Notes under the pieces: generated by a model | Databases searched by the model: none | Told to the model about the DNA's origin: nothing | The model's input: only the letters and a program-made list of their open reading frames with translations | Assembly: GCF_046507575.1 (NCBI RefSeq) | Contig: NZ_JBKFEY010000001.1 | Location: 62,001 to 126,000 of the forward strand | Length of the DNA stretch: 64,000 nucleotides | Reading direction: 5' to 3' | From: Pontitalea aquivivens | Lineage (GTDB): Bacteria; Pseudomonadota; Alphaproteobacteria; Rhodobacterales; Rhodobacteraceae | Shown: positions 33,502-43,036 of the stretch, piece after piece | Position numbering within the stretch: position 1 is the first letter of the stretch | Layout: each line of letters opens with the position of its first letter | Made by a program: the position numbers and the translations under genes

Positions 33502-34509
33502 ATGGCCGGACCGGGGGATCTGATCACGGAAATCGAAACCCTGGGCGACAGGGTGGCACAGGCGCGCGCCTCGATCGAGCAGCGTTTCATTGGCCAGGAC
33601 CGGGTGGTCGAACTGGTGCTGGCGACGCTTTTGTCGGGGGGGCACGGGCTTCTGGTGGGCTTGCCGGGGCTGGGCAAGACCATGCTGGTCGACACATTGG
33701 CCACCGTGATGGGGCTGAAATCCAGCCGCATCCAGTTCACCCCCGACCTGATGCCCGCCGATATCCTGGGGTCCGAGGTGCTGGAAACCGCCGCCGACGG
33801 CAGCCGCGCCTTTCGCTTCATCGAAGGCCCGGTATTCTGCCAGCTGCTGATGGCCGATGAGATCAACCGCGCCAGCCCGCGCACGCAATCGGCGCTGTTG
33901 CAGGCGATGCAGGAACACGAGGTGACGGTGGCGGGCGTGCATCGCGCGCTGGGCCGGCCGTTCCATGTGCTGGCCACGCAAAACCCGATCGAACAGGAAG
34001 GCACCTATCCGCTGCCCGAGGCGCAGCTGGATCGGTTCCTGGTGCAGATCGATGTGGATTACCCCGACCGCGATACCGAACGCGGTATCCTGCTGGCCAC
34101 GACCGGCGCGACCGGGACTGCCGCGCATCAGGTGTTCAGTGCCGCGGATCTGATCGCCGCGCAGGCGCTGGTGCGGCGCATGCCGGTGGGCGAGGCGGTG
34201 GTCGAACTGATCCTGGATCTGGTCCGCGCCTGCCGCCCTGATGAACCCGAGGCCGTGCCCGCCGCGCGTGAGGCGCTGGCCTGGGGGCCGGGGCCGCGCG
34301 CCGCGCAGGCGCTGATGCTGACGGTGCGCGCGCGTGCGCTGTTGCAGGGGCGTCTGGCACCGTCCGCCGAGGATGTGCTGGCGCTGGCGCGCCCGGTGCT
34401 CAGCCATCGCATGGCGCTGTCGTTTGCGGCGCGTGCGCGTGGTGAAACGCTGGCGGGCGTCATTGATCGTGTTGCCGCGCAGGTCACGGGCCGCGAGGCC
34501 GCGGCGTGA
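33502..34509 (+). CDS. MoxR-family AAA+ ATPase
   Basis: 335 aa. Walker A is GLPGLGKTM (53-61), Walker B LLMADE has D119 and E120, and the sensor/arginine region reads ATQNPIEQEGTYPLPEAQLDRF. MoxR ATPases act as chaperones that load metals or remodel complexes together with von Willebrand-type partners. ATG 33502 follows GGGGGGC; a GTG at 33484 is possible. The first of four genes that overlap one another by 1-4 bp (MoxR, DUF58, BatA/DUF4159, membrane protein), so they almost certainly form one complex. Confidence 0.95.
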   Translation: MAGPGDLITEIETLGDRVAQARASIEQRFIGQDRVVELVLATLLSGGHGLLVGLPGLGKTMLVDTLATVMGLKSSRIQFTPDLMPADILGSEVLETAADGSRAFRFIEGPVFCQLLMADEINRASPRTQSALLQAMQEHEVTVAGVHRALGRPFHVLATQNPIEQEGTYPLPEAQLDRFLVQIDVDYPDRDTERGILLATTGATGTAAHQVFSAADLIAAQALVRRMPVGEAVVELILDLVRACRPDEPEAVPAAREALAWGPGPRAAQALMLTVRARALLQGRLAPSAEDVLALARPVLSHRMALSFAARARGETLAGVIDRVAAQVTGREAAA

Positions 34510-35399
34510 GCCTTGCCCCCGATAGTGCCGCGGCGCTGGACCTTCGGCGCCAGGCCGAAGGTGCGGCCCGGGCGCTGCCGCCGCTGCTGGTTGCGGCCGA
34601 ACATCTGGCCGCGGCGGTGCAGATGGGCGGCCATGGCCGCCGCCGGGCCGGCGCAGGCGAGGATTTCTGGCAATACCGCCCCGCCCATCCGGGGGATGAG
34701 GCGCGTTTTGTCGACTGGCGCCGATCGGCCCGGTCGGATCAGCAATATGTACGCGACCGTGAATGGCAGCTGGCGCAATCGGTGCATCTGTGGGTCGATG
34801 ACGCCGCCTCGATGCGGTTTTCGGGCGGTCGGGATCGCCCCGAAAAGGGCGCGCGGGCGCGGCTTCTGGCGCTGGCGCTGGCGGTGCTGATGATCCGCGC
34901 GGGTGAACGGGTGGGGCTGACGGGTCCGCTGGCGCCGCCGCGTCCGGGCCGGGCGCAGCTGATGCATCTGGCGGGGCTTTTGTCGGCGCCCGCGGCGGCG
35001 GGCGATTACGGCGCCCCCGAGGTGTCGGCGGTCATGGCGCGTGCGCGCGTGGTCTTTCTGTCGGATTTCCTGGGCGATCCGGCCCCGGTTGCGGCGGCGC
35101 TGGGCGCGCTGGCCGATCGCGGCGTCAGCGGGGTGATGCTGCAGGTGCTGGACCCGGTCGAGGAAGATTTTCCCTTTGACGGGCGCACGATCTTTGAAAG
35201 CATGGGCGGCAGCCTGCGCCACGAAACCCGCCAGGCCGGCGATCTGCGCGCGCGCTATCTGGCGCGGCTGGCGGAACGGCGTGACCGGCTGACGCGGCTG
35301 GCCGGGCAGGCGGGCTGGCAGTTTTCCACCCATCACACCGGCGCACCCGCGCAGGGCGCGCTGTTGTGGCTGCATGCGGCGCTGGGGCGGGGGCGCTGA
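34506..35399 (+). CDS. DUF58 (von Willebrand-like) protein, MoxR partner
   Basis: 297 aa. The DUF58 signature FWQYRPAHPGDEARFVDWRRSAR lies at about residues 54-76, followed by a degenerate von Willebrand A-like half (HLWVDDAASMRF, VVFLSDFLGDP). It is cytosolic with no membrane segment. DUF58 proteins are the usual clients or adaptors of MoxR ATPases. It starts with GTG 34506, which overlaps the MoxR stop by 4 bp, and its TGA overlaps the next ATG (TGATG). Confidence 0.93.
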   Translation: MSLAPDSAAALDLRRQAEGAARALPPLLVAAEHLAAAVQMGGHGRRRAGAGEDFWQYRPAHPGDEARFVDWRRSARSDQQYVRDREWQLAQSVHLWVDDAASMRFSGGRDRPEKGARARLLALALAVLMIRAGERVGLTGPLAPPRPGRAQLMHLAGLLSAPAAAGDYGAPEVSAVMARARVVFLSDFLGDPAPVAAALGALADRGVSGVMLQVLDPVEEDFPFDGRTIFESMGGSLRHETRQAGDLRARYLARLAERRDRLTRLAGQAGWQFSTHHTGAPAQGALLWLHAALGRGR

Positions 35400-38203
35400 T
35401 GTGGATGGTCGGCCCGCTTGGCTTTGGCGCGCCCTGGTTGTTGCTGGGGCTGCTGGCCTTGCCGGTGCTGTGGCTTTTGCTGCGCGCGGTGCCGCCCGCG
35501 CCGGTGCGGCGGCGCTTTCCCGGGGTGGCGCTGCTGCTGGGCCTGACGGATGAAGACCAGCAGGCCGACCGCACGCCCTGGTGGCTGCTGATGCTGCGCA
35601 TGGCGGCGATCGCGGCGGCGATCATCGGCTTTGCCGGGCCGGTGTTGAACCCGGTGGTGCAGGCGCCGGCCGATCGCCCGCTGCTGATCGTCGAGGATGG
35701 TGGCTGGGCCTCGGCCCGGGACTGGCCGCGCCGGGTGGAACGCATCGCCGGCGCACTGGCCGAGGCCGGGCGCACGGGCAGGCCTGCGGCGCTGGTGCTG
35801 CTGTCCGATCCGCCCCCTGTTCCCCCCGTCTTTGCCCCGGCCGCGGATCTGGCCGCGGCGCTGCCCGGCCTCACGCCCCGGCCCTGGGCGCCGCCGGTGC
35901 CCGCCGATCCCGCGGCGATCCTGCCGGACGGGGGTTTTGATACGCTGTGGTTGTCCGATGGTCTGGCGCATGCCGCGCGGCCCGGTCTGCTGGCGGCGCT
36001 GTCGGCGCGTGGGACCCTGCGCGTCTGGGAATCGGGCCCCCCGGTTCTGGCGCTGCGCCCCCCCCGGATCGAGGATGGCGCGCTGCGGGTCACGGTGCTG
36101 GCTGCGACCGCGCCCGGCGCCCCGCCCGCCACGACCATCGAGGTCGCGGCGATCGGGCCCGACCCCAACGGGATCGAGCGCGCCCTGGCCCGCGCCCCGG
36201 CCACGATCGGTCCCGCGGGCCTGGGCGAGGCGGTGTTCGACCTGCCCCCGGAATTGCGCAACCGCATTTCGCGCTTTGAAATCACGGGGCTGCGCAGCGC
36301 GGGCGCGGTGGCGCTGACCGATGACGCGGTCAAGCGGCGCAAGGTGGCGCTGGTCGCGGGGGGCGCTGCGCGTGAGGGGCTGGAGCTGCTTGCGCCCACC
36401 CATTACCTGCGTCAGGCACTGGCCCCCAGCGCCGACCTGCTGGAAGGCGGGCTGGCCGATGTGCTTCTGGCCGCGCCCGATGTGATCATTCTGGCTGACA
36501 TTGCCGATCTCGCCGACCTGCCCGAGGCTGACCGCCTGGCCGAATGGGTTGAAGAGGGCGGGCTTCTGGTGCGCTTTGCCGGGCCCCGGCTGGCGGCGGC
36601 GCAAAGTGCCGCTGATCCGCTGTTGCCGGTGCGGCTGCGCGCGGGCGGGCGGTCGATCGGCGGCACCATGAGCTGGGGCGAGCCGCGCCGGCTTGGGCCT
36701 TTCCCCGAGGGCTCGCCCTTTGCGGGGCTGGATCTGCCCGCCGATGTGACGGTGCGCGCGCAGGTGATGGCCGAACCCGCGCCCGAACTGGCCGAACGCA
36801 CCATTGCCGCGCTGGAGGACGGCACGCCGCTGGTGACGCGCGCGGCGTTCGGCGATGGGTCGCTGGTGTTGTTCCATGTCACGGCCAATGCGGAATGGTC
36901 ATCCCTGCCGCTGTCGGGCCTGTTCGTGCGCATGCTGGAACGGCTGGCGATTTCCGCCCGCGCCACGATCCCCGAGGCGGGCGATCTTGCGGGCGTGACC
37001 TGGGTTCCGGCGCGGCGGATCGATGCGTTCGGGCGGTTGCAGGATGCGGGCGAGGCGCCGGGTGTCGCCGGTGCCGCGCTGGCGGCGGCGCTGGCTGGTG
37101 CGGGGCCGGGGGCCGACCTGCCGCCGGGGCTCTATGCCGCCGATGGCCGCGCGGTCGCGCTGAATGTGATCGGCGCGGATCAGCTGCTGACCCGTGCCAG
37201 CTGGCCCGCCTCGGTCCCGCTGGAGGGGGCGGTGGCCCCGCAGCAGACACCGCTGAAGGGGGCGGTGTTGCTGGTGGCGTTGGTGCTGCTGCTGGCCGAT
37301 ATCCTGGCATCGCTGGCGCTGTCGGGGCGGCTGCGGGGGCCGCGCGCGGGGGCGGGGGCGGCGGTGCTGGCGCTGGCGCTGATCCTGCCCGCGACCGGGG
37401 CCGATGCCCAGATGAACGCCGCCCCATCGGACGCCCCCCGGATGGATGAGGCGCGCGCCATTGCCGCGGCGGGCAATGTGGTGCTGGCCCATGTCGTCAC
37501 CGGCGATGCCGAAACCGACCGGGTCGCGGCCGCTGGCCTGGCGGGGCTGTCGCAGGTGCTGACCCGGCGTACGACGGTGGAGCCTTCGGCGCCAATGGCG
37601 GTCGACCCGGAAACCGACGATCTGGCGCTGTTCACGCTGCTGTATTGGCCCGTCACCGCCGATCAGCCCGCGCCCTCGCCGATGGCCTATGCGCGGCTCA
37701 ACCGCTATCTGCGTGGCGGCGGCATGATCCTGTTTGATACGCGCGATGCCGATATCGCGGGCTTTGGCACCGCGACCGATGCGGGGCGCCGGCTGCAGGC
37801 GCTGGCCGCGCCGCTGGACATCCCGCCGCTGGAACCGATCCCGCCGGATCATGTCCTGACCCGCACCTTTTACCTGCTGCAGGATTTTCCCGGCCGTCAC
37901 GCGGGCGCCACGATCTGGGTCGAGGCCGCCCCCCCCGATGCCGAACGGGCCGAGGGGATGCCGTTTCGCAACCTGAATGACGGGGTGACGCCGGTGGTGA
38001 TCGGCGGCAATGACTGGGCCGCCGCCTGGGCCACCGACGCGCGGGGCATGGCGATGTTTCCGGTCGGGCGCGGCCAGGCGGGCGAGCGCCAGCGCGAGAT
38101 TGCCTATCGCTTCGGCGTCAATCTGGTGATGCATGTGCTGACGGGCAATTACAAATCCGATCAGGTCCATGTACCCGATCTGCTGGAAAGGCTGGGGCAA
38201 TGA
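35399..38203 (+). CDS. BatA/DUF4159 membrane protein of the MoxR module
   Basis: 934 aa. Residues 1-90 are a BatA N-terminal region with two membrane helices (APWLLLGLLALPVLWLLLRA, MLRMAAIAAAIIGFAGPVLNP). The middle holds a von Willebrand-like domain and a glutamine-amidotransferase-like beta/alpha region (LLAAPDVIILADIADLADLP). A membrane segment near residues 615-640 precedes a signal-like AGADAQ. The C-terminal 220 residues are DUF4159 (LLYWPVTADQPAPSP, YLRGGGMILFDTRDAD, NLVMHVLTGNYKSDQVH). The topology suggests both ends of the chain face the periplasm. ATG 35399 overlaps the DUF58 stop; the end overlaps the next start by 4 bp. Confidence 0.9.
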   Translation: MWMVGPLGFGAPWLLLGLLALPVLWLLLRAVPPAPVRRRFPGVALLLGLTDEDQQADRTPWWLLMLRMAAIAAAIIGFAGPVLNPVVQAPADRPLLIVEDGGWASARDWPRRVERIAGALAEAGRTGRPAALVLLSDPPPVPPVFAPAADLAAALPGLTPRPWAPPVPADPAAILPDGGFDTLWLSDGLAHAARPGLLAALSARGTLRVWESGPPVLALRPPRIEDGALRVTVLAATAPGAPPATTIEVAAIGPDPNGIERALARAPATIGPAGLGEAVFDLPPELRNRISRFEITGLRSAGAVALTDDAVKRRKVALVAGGAAREGLELLAPTHYLRQALAPSADLLEGGLADVLLAAPDVIILADIADLADLPEADRLAEWVEEGGLLVRFAGPRLAAAQSAADPLLPVRLRAGGRSIGGTMSWGEPRRLGPFPEGSPFAGLDLPADVTVRAQVMAEPAPELAERTIAALEDGTPLVTRAAFGDGSLVLFHVTANAEWSSLPLSGLFVRMLERLAISARATIPEAGDLAGVTWVPARRIDAFGRLQDAGEAPGVAGAALAAALAGAGPGADLPPGLYAADGRAVALNVIGADQLLTRASWPASVPLEGAVAPQQTPLKGAVLLVALVLLLADILASLALSGRLRGPRAGAGAAVLALALILPATGADAQMNAAPSDAPRMDEARAIAAAGNVVLAHVVTGDAETDRVAAAGLAGLSQVLTRRTTVEPSAPMAVDPETDDLALFTLLYWPVTADQPAPSPMAYARLNRYLRGGGMILFDTRDADIAGFGTATDAGRRLQALAAPLDIPPLEPIPPDHVLTRTFYLLQDFPGRHAGATIWVEAAPPDAERAEGMPFRNLNDGVTPVVIGGNDWAAAWATDARGMAMFPVGRGQAGERQREIAYRFGVNLVMHVLTGNYKSDQVHVPDLLERLGQ

Positions 38204-40311
38204 CCGGGCTAAGCGTGATCTTCGCGCCGCTTTTGCCCTGGCCTGCGATCTGGGCCGCGGCGGCGCTGGCGCTGGTTCTGCTGGCGCTGGCGCTGTGGCG
38301 GGGGCTGCGCGGCTGGGCGTTGCGCGCGGGGGCGGCGCTGGTGCTGCTGGCGGCGCTGGCGCAACCGGCGGTGCAGCGCGAAACGCGCGCGCCCCTGTCC
38401 GACATCGTCTTCCTGCTGGAAGACCGCAGCGCAAGCCAGGCCCTTCCCGGCCGCGCCGATCAGACCGATACCGCCCTGGCCGCCATGACGCGCGCCATCG
38501 CCGCCCTGCCCAATACCGAAATCCGCCGCCTGCGCGTGGATGACGGGGCCGGGAACGCGGGCAGCCTGATCGCCACCGCCCTGGCCCAGGCCCTGGCCGA
38601 GGAACCCCGTGCCCGCGTGGCCGGCGCCATTCTGGTGACCGACGGGCAGGCGCATGACGCCGATCTGATGCCGCGCATGCCCGCCCCGGTGCATGTCCTT
38701 CTGACGGGGCGCACGGCCGATTGGGACCGGCGGCTGGTGATCCAGACCGCCCCCGCCTTCGGCATCATCGGCGAGCCGGTCTCGATCCGGTTGCGGATCG
38801 AGGATCTGGGCGCGGTGCCCGCCGCCGTGGGCACCCGCGCCACCCTGTCCATCGCCATCGACGGCGATGATCCGCAAAGCTATCAGGTCGAGGTCGGGCA
38901 GGATCTGGAACTGCCGCTGATCCTGACCCATGGCGGGCAGAACGTGGTGCAGTTCACGCTGGCCCCCACGCAGGGCGAACTGACCGATCGCAACAATGCC
39001 GCCGTGGTGCAGATCAACGGGGTGCGCGACCGGTTGCGGGTGCTGCTGGTATCAGGCGAACCGCATGCGGGCGAACGCACCTGGCGCAATCTTCTGAAAT
39101 CGGATGCGGCGGTGGATCTGGTGCATTTCACCATCCTGCGCCCGCCGGAAAAGCAGGACGGGGTGCCGGTCTCGGAACTCTCGCTGATCGCCTTCCCGAC
39201 GCAGGAACTCTTCGTCGAAAAGATCGACGAATTCGACCTGATCATCTTTGACCGCTATGCCACGCGCGGTATTCTGCCCGCAGGTTATTTCGACAATATC
39301 CGCGCCTATGTCGAACGCGGCGGCGCGGTGCTGATTTCGGCGGGGCCGGAATTCGCCACCGTGCAAAGCCTGTGGCAGACCGCGCTTGGCGCGATCATGC
39401 CCGCGCGGCCCAGCGGCCGGGTCCTGGCCCAGGCCTTTCTGCCCCGTGTCACAGCGGACGGCGCGCGCCACCCCGTCACTGCCGGGCTGGATGGTGCGCC
39501 GGTGATCGGGCCGGATGGCGCGGTCGATGCCAGTCGCCCGCACTGGGGTCGCTGGCTGCGCCAGATCGAGCTGTCGGACGTGCGTGGCCAGGTGGTGATG
39601 GAAGGCGCTGGGGGCACGCCGCTGTTGATCCTCGACCGGCAGGGCGAGGGGCGGGTGGCGCTTCTGGGCTCGGATCACGCCTGGCTGTGGGATCGCGGCT
39701 ATGAAGGCGGCGGGCCGCAGCTGGAACTGTTGCGCCGCATCGCGCATTGGTCGATGAAGGAACCCGAACTTGAGGAAGAGGCGCTTTACGCCGAGGTTGA
39801 CCCCGGCAGCCTGACGCTGACCGTGGTGCGCCGCACGATGCAGCAGGACACGGGCGCGCTCACGATCACCGGCCCCGATGGCGCGCAAACCGGTGTGGCA
39901 CTGGCCGAAACCGCCCCGGGGCGGTTTACCGCACGCTGGACCGCGCCGGGGCCGGGGCTGTACCGGCTGCGCCACGGCGATCTGGACCGCGTCGTGGCGC
40001 TTGGCCCTGCCGCCCCGCGCGAATTCGAACAGACCATCGCCAGCGGCGCGCCACTGGCCGCCGCCCTGGCCGCCAGCGCAGGCGCCGTGGCCCGGATCGA
40101 GGACGGCATCCCCGATCTGCGCCGGATCCGCGAAGGCCATACCGCCGCGGGCCGTGGCTGGATCGGCATCACCCCGCGCGGGACCACCGCGACAACCGAC
40201 ATCCGCGTGGCCCCGATCCTGCCGGACTGGGCGCTGCTTGCGCTGGGCGCCTTGCTGGCCCTGGCCGCCTGGATGATCGAGGGGCGCGGCCGCCGCCGTC
40301 CCCCCGCCTGA
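38200..40311 (+). CDS. Large membrane protein closing the MoxR module
   Basis: 703 aa. Two N-terminal membrane helices are followed by a von Willebrand-like domain (IVFLLEDRSASQ, AGAILVTDGQ) and two beta-sandwich-like repeats. A glutamine-amidotransferase-like domain comes next (VLLVSGEPHAGERTWRNLLKS, FDLIIFDRYATRGILPAGYF, GGAVLISAGPEF). A final membrane helix lies near residue 685 with a short arginine-rich tail. DRSAS resembles a MIDAS loop (DxSxS), with R in place of the usual residue between D and S. It probably sits in the inner membrane with a large periplasmic body. ATG 38200 overlaps the DUF4159 stop. No characterised homologue comes to mind. Confidence 0.85.
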   Translation: MTGLSVIFAPLLPWPAIWAAAALALVLLALALWRGLRGWALRAGAALVLLAALAQPAVQRETRAPLSDIVFLLEDRSASQALPGRADQTDTALAAMTRAIAALPNTEIRRLRVDDGAGNAGSLIATALAQALAEEPRARVAGAILVTDGQAHDADLMPRMPAPVHVLLTGRTADWDRRLVIQTAPAFGIIGEPVSIRLRIEDLGAVPAAVGTRATLSIAIDGDDPQSYQVEVGQDLELPLILTHGGQNVVQFTLAPTQGELTDRNNAAVVQINGVRDRLRVLLVSGEPHAGERTWRNLLKSDAAVDLVHFTILRPPEKQDGVPVSELSLIAFPTQELFVEKIDEFDLIIFDRYATRGILPAGYFDNIRAYVERGGAVLISAGPEFATVQSLWQTALGAIMPARPSGRVLAQAFLPRVTADGARHPVTAGLDGAPVIGPDGAVDASRPHWGRWLRQIELSDVRGQVVMEGAGGTPLLILDRQGEGRVALLGSDHAWLWDRGYEGGGPQLELLRRIAHWSMKEPELEEEALYAEVDPGSLTLTVVRRTMQQDTGALTITGPDGAQTGVALAETAPGRFTARWTAPGPGLYRLRHGDLDRVVALGPAAPREFEQTIASGAPLAAALAASAGAVARIEDGIPDLRRIREGHTAAGRGWIGITPRGTTATTDIRVAPILPDWALLALGALLALAAWMIEGRGRRRPPA

Positions 40312-40330
40312 TCCCGGCCGCTCCCTGCGC

Positions 40331-40362
40331 TTTCATCTTGCCCCAAATACCTCCGCCGGAGG
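40331..40362. repeat. Dispersed intergenic repeat, half-copy
   Basis: TTTCATCTTGCCCCAAATAC followed by the perfect small palindrome CCTCCG-C-CGGAGG. It lies 20 bp after the MoxR module stop. It shares its core with the elements at 57839 (inverted) and 45190, and more distantly with 9026-9100. Confidence 0.7.
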
Positions 40363-40415
40363 CATCCGCAGCCCCCGTGCGCGCCAGGGGCGGGTCTGGT
40401 GCGGGCGATCTTCTG

Positions 40416-40453
40416 TTGCCATATGGCAAAATTGGTTATAAAAACTGACCAGT
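40416..40453 (+). promoter_or_regulatory. Probable glcD promoter and operators
   Basis: Perfect 14-bp palindrome TTGCCATATGGCAA at 40416-40429, whose left part could serve as a -35 box (TTGCCA). It is followed 15 bp later by TATAAA (40437-40442). The half-sites ATTGGT (40431-40436) and ACCAGT (40448-40453) flank the -10 region and resemble GntR/FadR-type half-sites, though at unusual spacing (11 nt). It lies directly upstream of glcD, whose ribosome site GGAGG follows. Confidence 0.5.
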
Positions 40454-40465
40454 GGAGGACTCGTC

Positions 40466-41899
40466 ATGCAAATGCCCGCCCCGAATCCCGCTGTTCTGGC
40501 CCGCAAGGCCGATATCGTCGCGCGGCTGCGCGCGCAACTGCCTGCCGATGCCGTGATCGACGACCCGGCCGAGACGCGGGCCTATGAATGCGATGCGCTG
40601 TCGGCCTATCGCTGCATGCCGCTGGCGGTGGTCCTGCCGCGCACCACCGCCGAGGTCGCCGCCGCCCTGCGCATCTGCCACGCCGAAGGGGTGCCGGTGG
40701 TGCCGCGCGGTGCGGGTACCAGCCTGGCGGGCGGATCGATGCCGTCGCAGGATGCGGTGATCCTGGGGCTGGCGCGGATGAATGCCGTGCTGGAGGTTGA
40801 CTACGACAACCGCTTCATCCGGGTTGAGGCGGGACGCACCAACCTGTCGGTCACCGGCGCGGTCGAAGGCGATGGCTGGTTCTATGCCCCCGATCCGTCC
40901 AGCCAGCTGGCCTGCGCGATTTCGGGCAATATCGCGATGAATTCGGGCGGGGCGCATTGCCTGAAATACGGCGTCACCACGAACAACCTGCTGGGCGTCA
41001 CGATGGTGACCATGGCCGGCGAGGTGCTGGAAGTCGGCGGCCCGTTCTGCGACGCGGCGGGGCTGGACCTGCTGGGCGTGATCTGCGGGTCCGAGGGCCA
41101 GCTGGGCGTTGTGACCGAGGCCACCCTGCGCATCCTGCCCAAACCCGAAGGCGCGCGCCCGGTTCTGATCGGCTATGCCTCGAACGAGGTGGCGGGCGAA
41201 TGCGTGGCCGACATCATCCGTGCGGGCGTGCTGCCGGTGGCGATCGAATTCATGGACCGTCCCTGCATCCGCGCCACCGAGGATTTCGCCCATGCCGGCT
41301 ATCCCGACTGCGAGGCGCTCCTGATTGTCGAGGTTGAGGGCAGCGAGGCCGAGATCGCCGAACAGCTGGGTCTGATCCGCCAGATCGCCGAACGCCACAA
41401 CCCGGTCGAATTCCGCGAGGCCCGCACCGAGGATGAGGCCCGCCGCATCTGGCTGGGCCGCAAATCGGCCTTTGGCGCGATGGGCCAGATCAACGACTAC
41501 ATGTGCCTTGACGGCACCATCCCGGTGTCCAGCCTGCCCCTGGTGCTGCGCCGCATCGGCGAGATGTCGCGCGACTTCGGGCTGGATGTGGGCAATGTCT
41601 TCCATGCGGGCGATGGCAACATGCACCCGCTGATCCTGTACAATGCCAACAAGCCCGGCGACCTGGAAAAATGCGAGGCGTTCGGGGCTGAAATCCTCAA
41701 GCTTTGCGTCGAGGTGGGCGGCTGCCTGACCGGCGAACATGGCGTGGGAATCGAAAAGCGCGATCTGATGGTGGTGCAATTCACCCCCGCGGACCTTGAG
41801 GCGCAGATGCGCGTCAAGGATGTGTTCGATCCGGCCTGGCTTTTGAATCCCGCCAAGGTCTTCCCGCTGCCCGCCAGCGAAAGCCGCCGCGCGGCGTGA
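40466..41899 (+). CDS. glcD: Glycolate oxidase subunit GlcD (FAD-linked)
   Basis: 477 aa, full length. The FAD-binding PCMH motif is VPRGAGTSLAGGSMP near residue 80, and the C-terminal signature is CLTGEHGVGIEKRDLM. HAGDGNMHP is the active-site histidine region. It oxidises glycolate (or D-lactate) to glyoxylate (pyruvate) together with GlcE and GlcF, and passes electrons to the membrane. ATG 40466 follows GGAGGACTCGTC. It is the first gene of a glcDEF operon. Confidence 0.95.
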   Translation: MQMPAPNPAVLARKADIVARLRAQLPADAVIDDPAETRAYECDALSAYRCMPLAVVLPRTTAEVAAALRICHAEGVPVVPRGAGTSLAGGSMPSQDAVILGLARMNAVLEVDYDNRFIRVEAGRTNLSVTGAVEGDGWFYAPDPSSQLACAISGNIAMNSGGAHCLKYGVTTNNLLGVTMVTMAGEVLEVGGPFCDAAGLDLLGVICGSEGQLGVVTEATLRILPKPEGARPVLIGYASNEVAGECVADIIRAGVLPVAIEFMDRPCIRATEDFAHAGYPDCEALLIVEVEGSEAEIAEQLGLIRQIAERHNPVEFREARTEDEARRIWLGRKSAFGAMGQINDYMCLDGTIPVSSLPLVLRRIGEMSRDFGLDVGNVFHAGDGNMHPLILYNANKPGDLEKCEAFGAEILKLCVEVGGCLTGEHGVGIEKRDLMVVQFTPADLEAQMRVKDVFDPAWLLNPAKVFPLPASESRRAA

Positions 41900-41947
41900 T
41901 GCACCCGTTTCGCACCGGTGCCCGTTCAGCCAGAAAGAACCAACGTG

Positions 41948-43036
41948 ATGAGACCTGAAACCGAAGCGCAGCTGGCCGAGGCGATCCGCGATGCGGATGG
42001 CCCCTTGCGGATCGTGGGCGGGGGCACCCGGCCCGTGGGCGCGGCACTGGGCGGCGCGGTGCTGGAAACCGGCGCGCTGCGGGGCATCACGCTTTATGAA
42101 CCCGGGGCGCTGACGCTGGTGGTGCGCGCGGGCACGCCGCTGGCCGAGGTCGAGGCCGCGATCGCCGCCGAAGGTCAGCGCCTGCCGTTTGAACCCGTGC
42201 GCTGGGGCGCGCTGCTGGGCGCGCCGGGTGACAGCACGGTGGGCGGCGTGGTGGCGGCCAATGTGTCGGGACCCCGCCGGGTGCAGGCCGGGGCCTGCCG
42301 CGACAGTCTGATCGGGGTGCGCTACGTCGATGGAACGGGCACCGTGGTCAAGAACGGCGGGCGGGTGATGAAGAACGTCACCGGCTATGATCTGGTCAAG
42401 CTGCTGGCGGGCAGCTGGGGCACGCTGGGGGTTTTAAGCGAGGTCAGCTTCAAGCTGCTGCCTGCCGCGGGCGCGCAGGCCACGCTGATCCTGCCCGGGC
42501 TGGCCGCGGCCGAGGCGGTGGCGGCGCTGACGGTGGCGCTGGGTTCGCCCTATGATGTCAGCGGCGCGGGCTGGCTGCCGGGCGTGGGCGCGATGGTCCG
42601 CGTCGAGGGTCTGGCCGAATCGGTGGCTTACCGCGCGGGGCGGCTGGCGGTGTTGCTGGCGCCCTTTGGCCGGGTGGTCGATGAACGCGACGGATCGGCG
42701 GCGCTCTGGCGCGATCTGGGCGAGGTGGCGCCCTTCCACGGGGCCACGGGCGATCTGTGGCGGTTTTCGGTCAAGCCGTCCGAGGCACCGGCGGTCATTG
42801 CGCGGCTGGGTTATCCGGTGGTGCTGGACTGGGGCGGCGGGCTGATCTGGGCGGCGGTGCCCGAAGGGGTCGATGCCCGCGCCCGGGCCGGGGCATTCAC
42901 CGGCCACGCAACCCGGATGCGGGGGCAGGGGGCCGGGGCGTTTCACCCCGAATCCGCGCCCATCGCGGCGCTGTCGGCGGGGCTGCGTGCCAAATTCGAC
43001 CCGCGTGGGATTCTGAACCCCGGAAGGATGGGCTGA
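41948..43036 (+). CDS. glcE: Glycolate oxidase subunit GlcE (FAD-binding)
   Basis: 362 aa. A shorter PCMH-type FAD subunit: RIVGGGTRPVGAALGG, WGALLGAPGDSTVGGVVAANVSGPRRVQAGACRD (split here as two adjoining segments) and KNVTGYDLVKLLAGSWGTLG match GlcE. I choose ATG 41948 (MRPETEAQLAEAIRDADG), 48 bp after glcD; an upstream in-frame ATG at 41918 is less likely. Its TGA overlaps the glcF ATG (TGATG), so the subunits are coupled. Confidence 0.94.
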   Translation: MRPETEAQLAEAIRDADGPLRIVGGGTRPVGAALGGAVLETGALRGITLYEPGALTLVVRAGTPLAEVEAAIAAEGQRLPFEPVRWGALLGAPGDSTVGGVVAANVSGPRRVQAGACRDSLIGVRYVDGTGTVVKNGGRVMKNVTGYDLVKLLAGSWGTLGVLSEVSFKLLPAAGAQATLILPGLAAAEAVAALTVALGSPYDVSGAGWLPGVGAMVRVEGLAESVAYRAGRLAVLLAPFGRVVDERDGSAALWRDLGEVAPFHGATGDLWRFSVKPSEAPAVIARLGYPVVLDWGGGLIWAAVPEGVDARARAGAFTGHATRMRGQGAGAFHPESAPIAALSAGLRAKFDPRGILNPGRMG

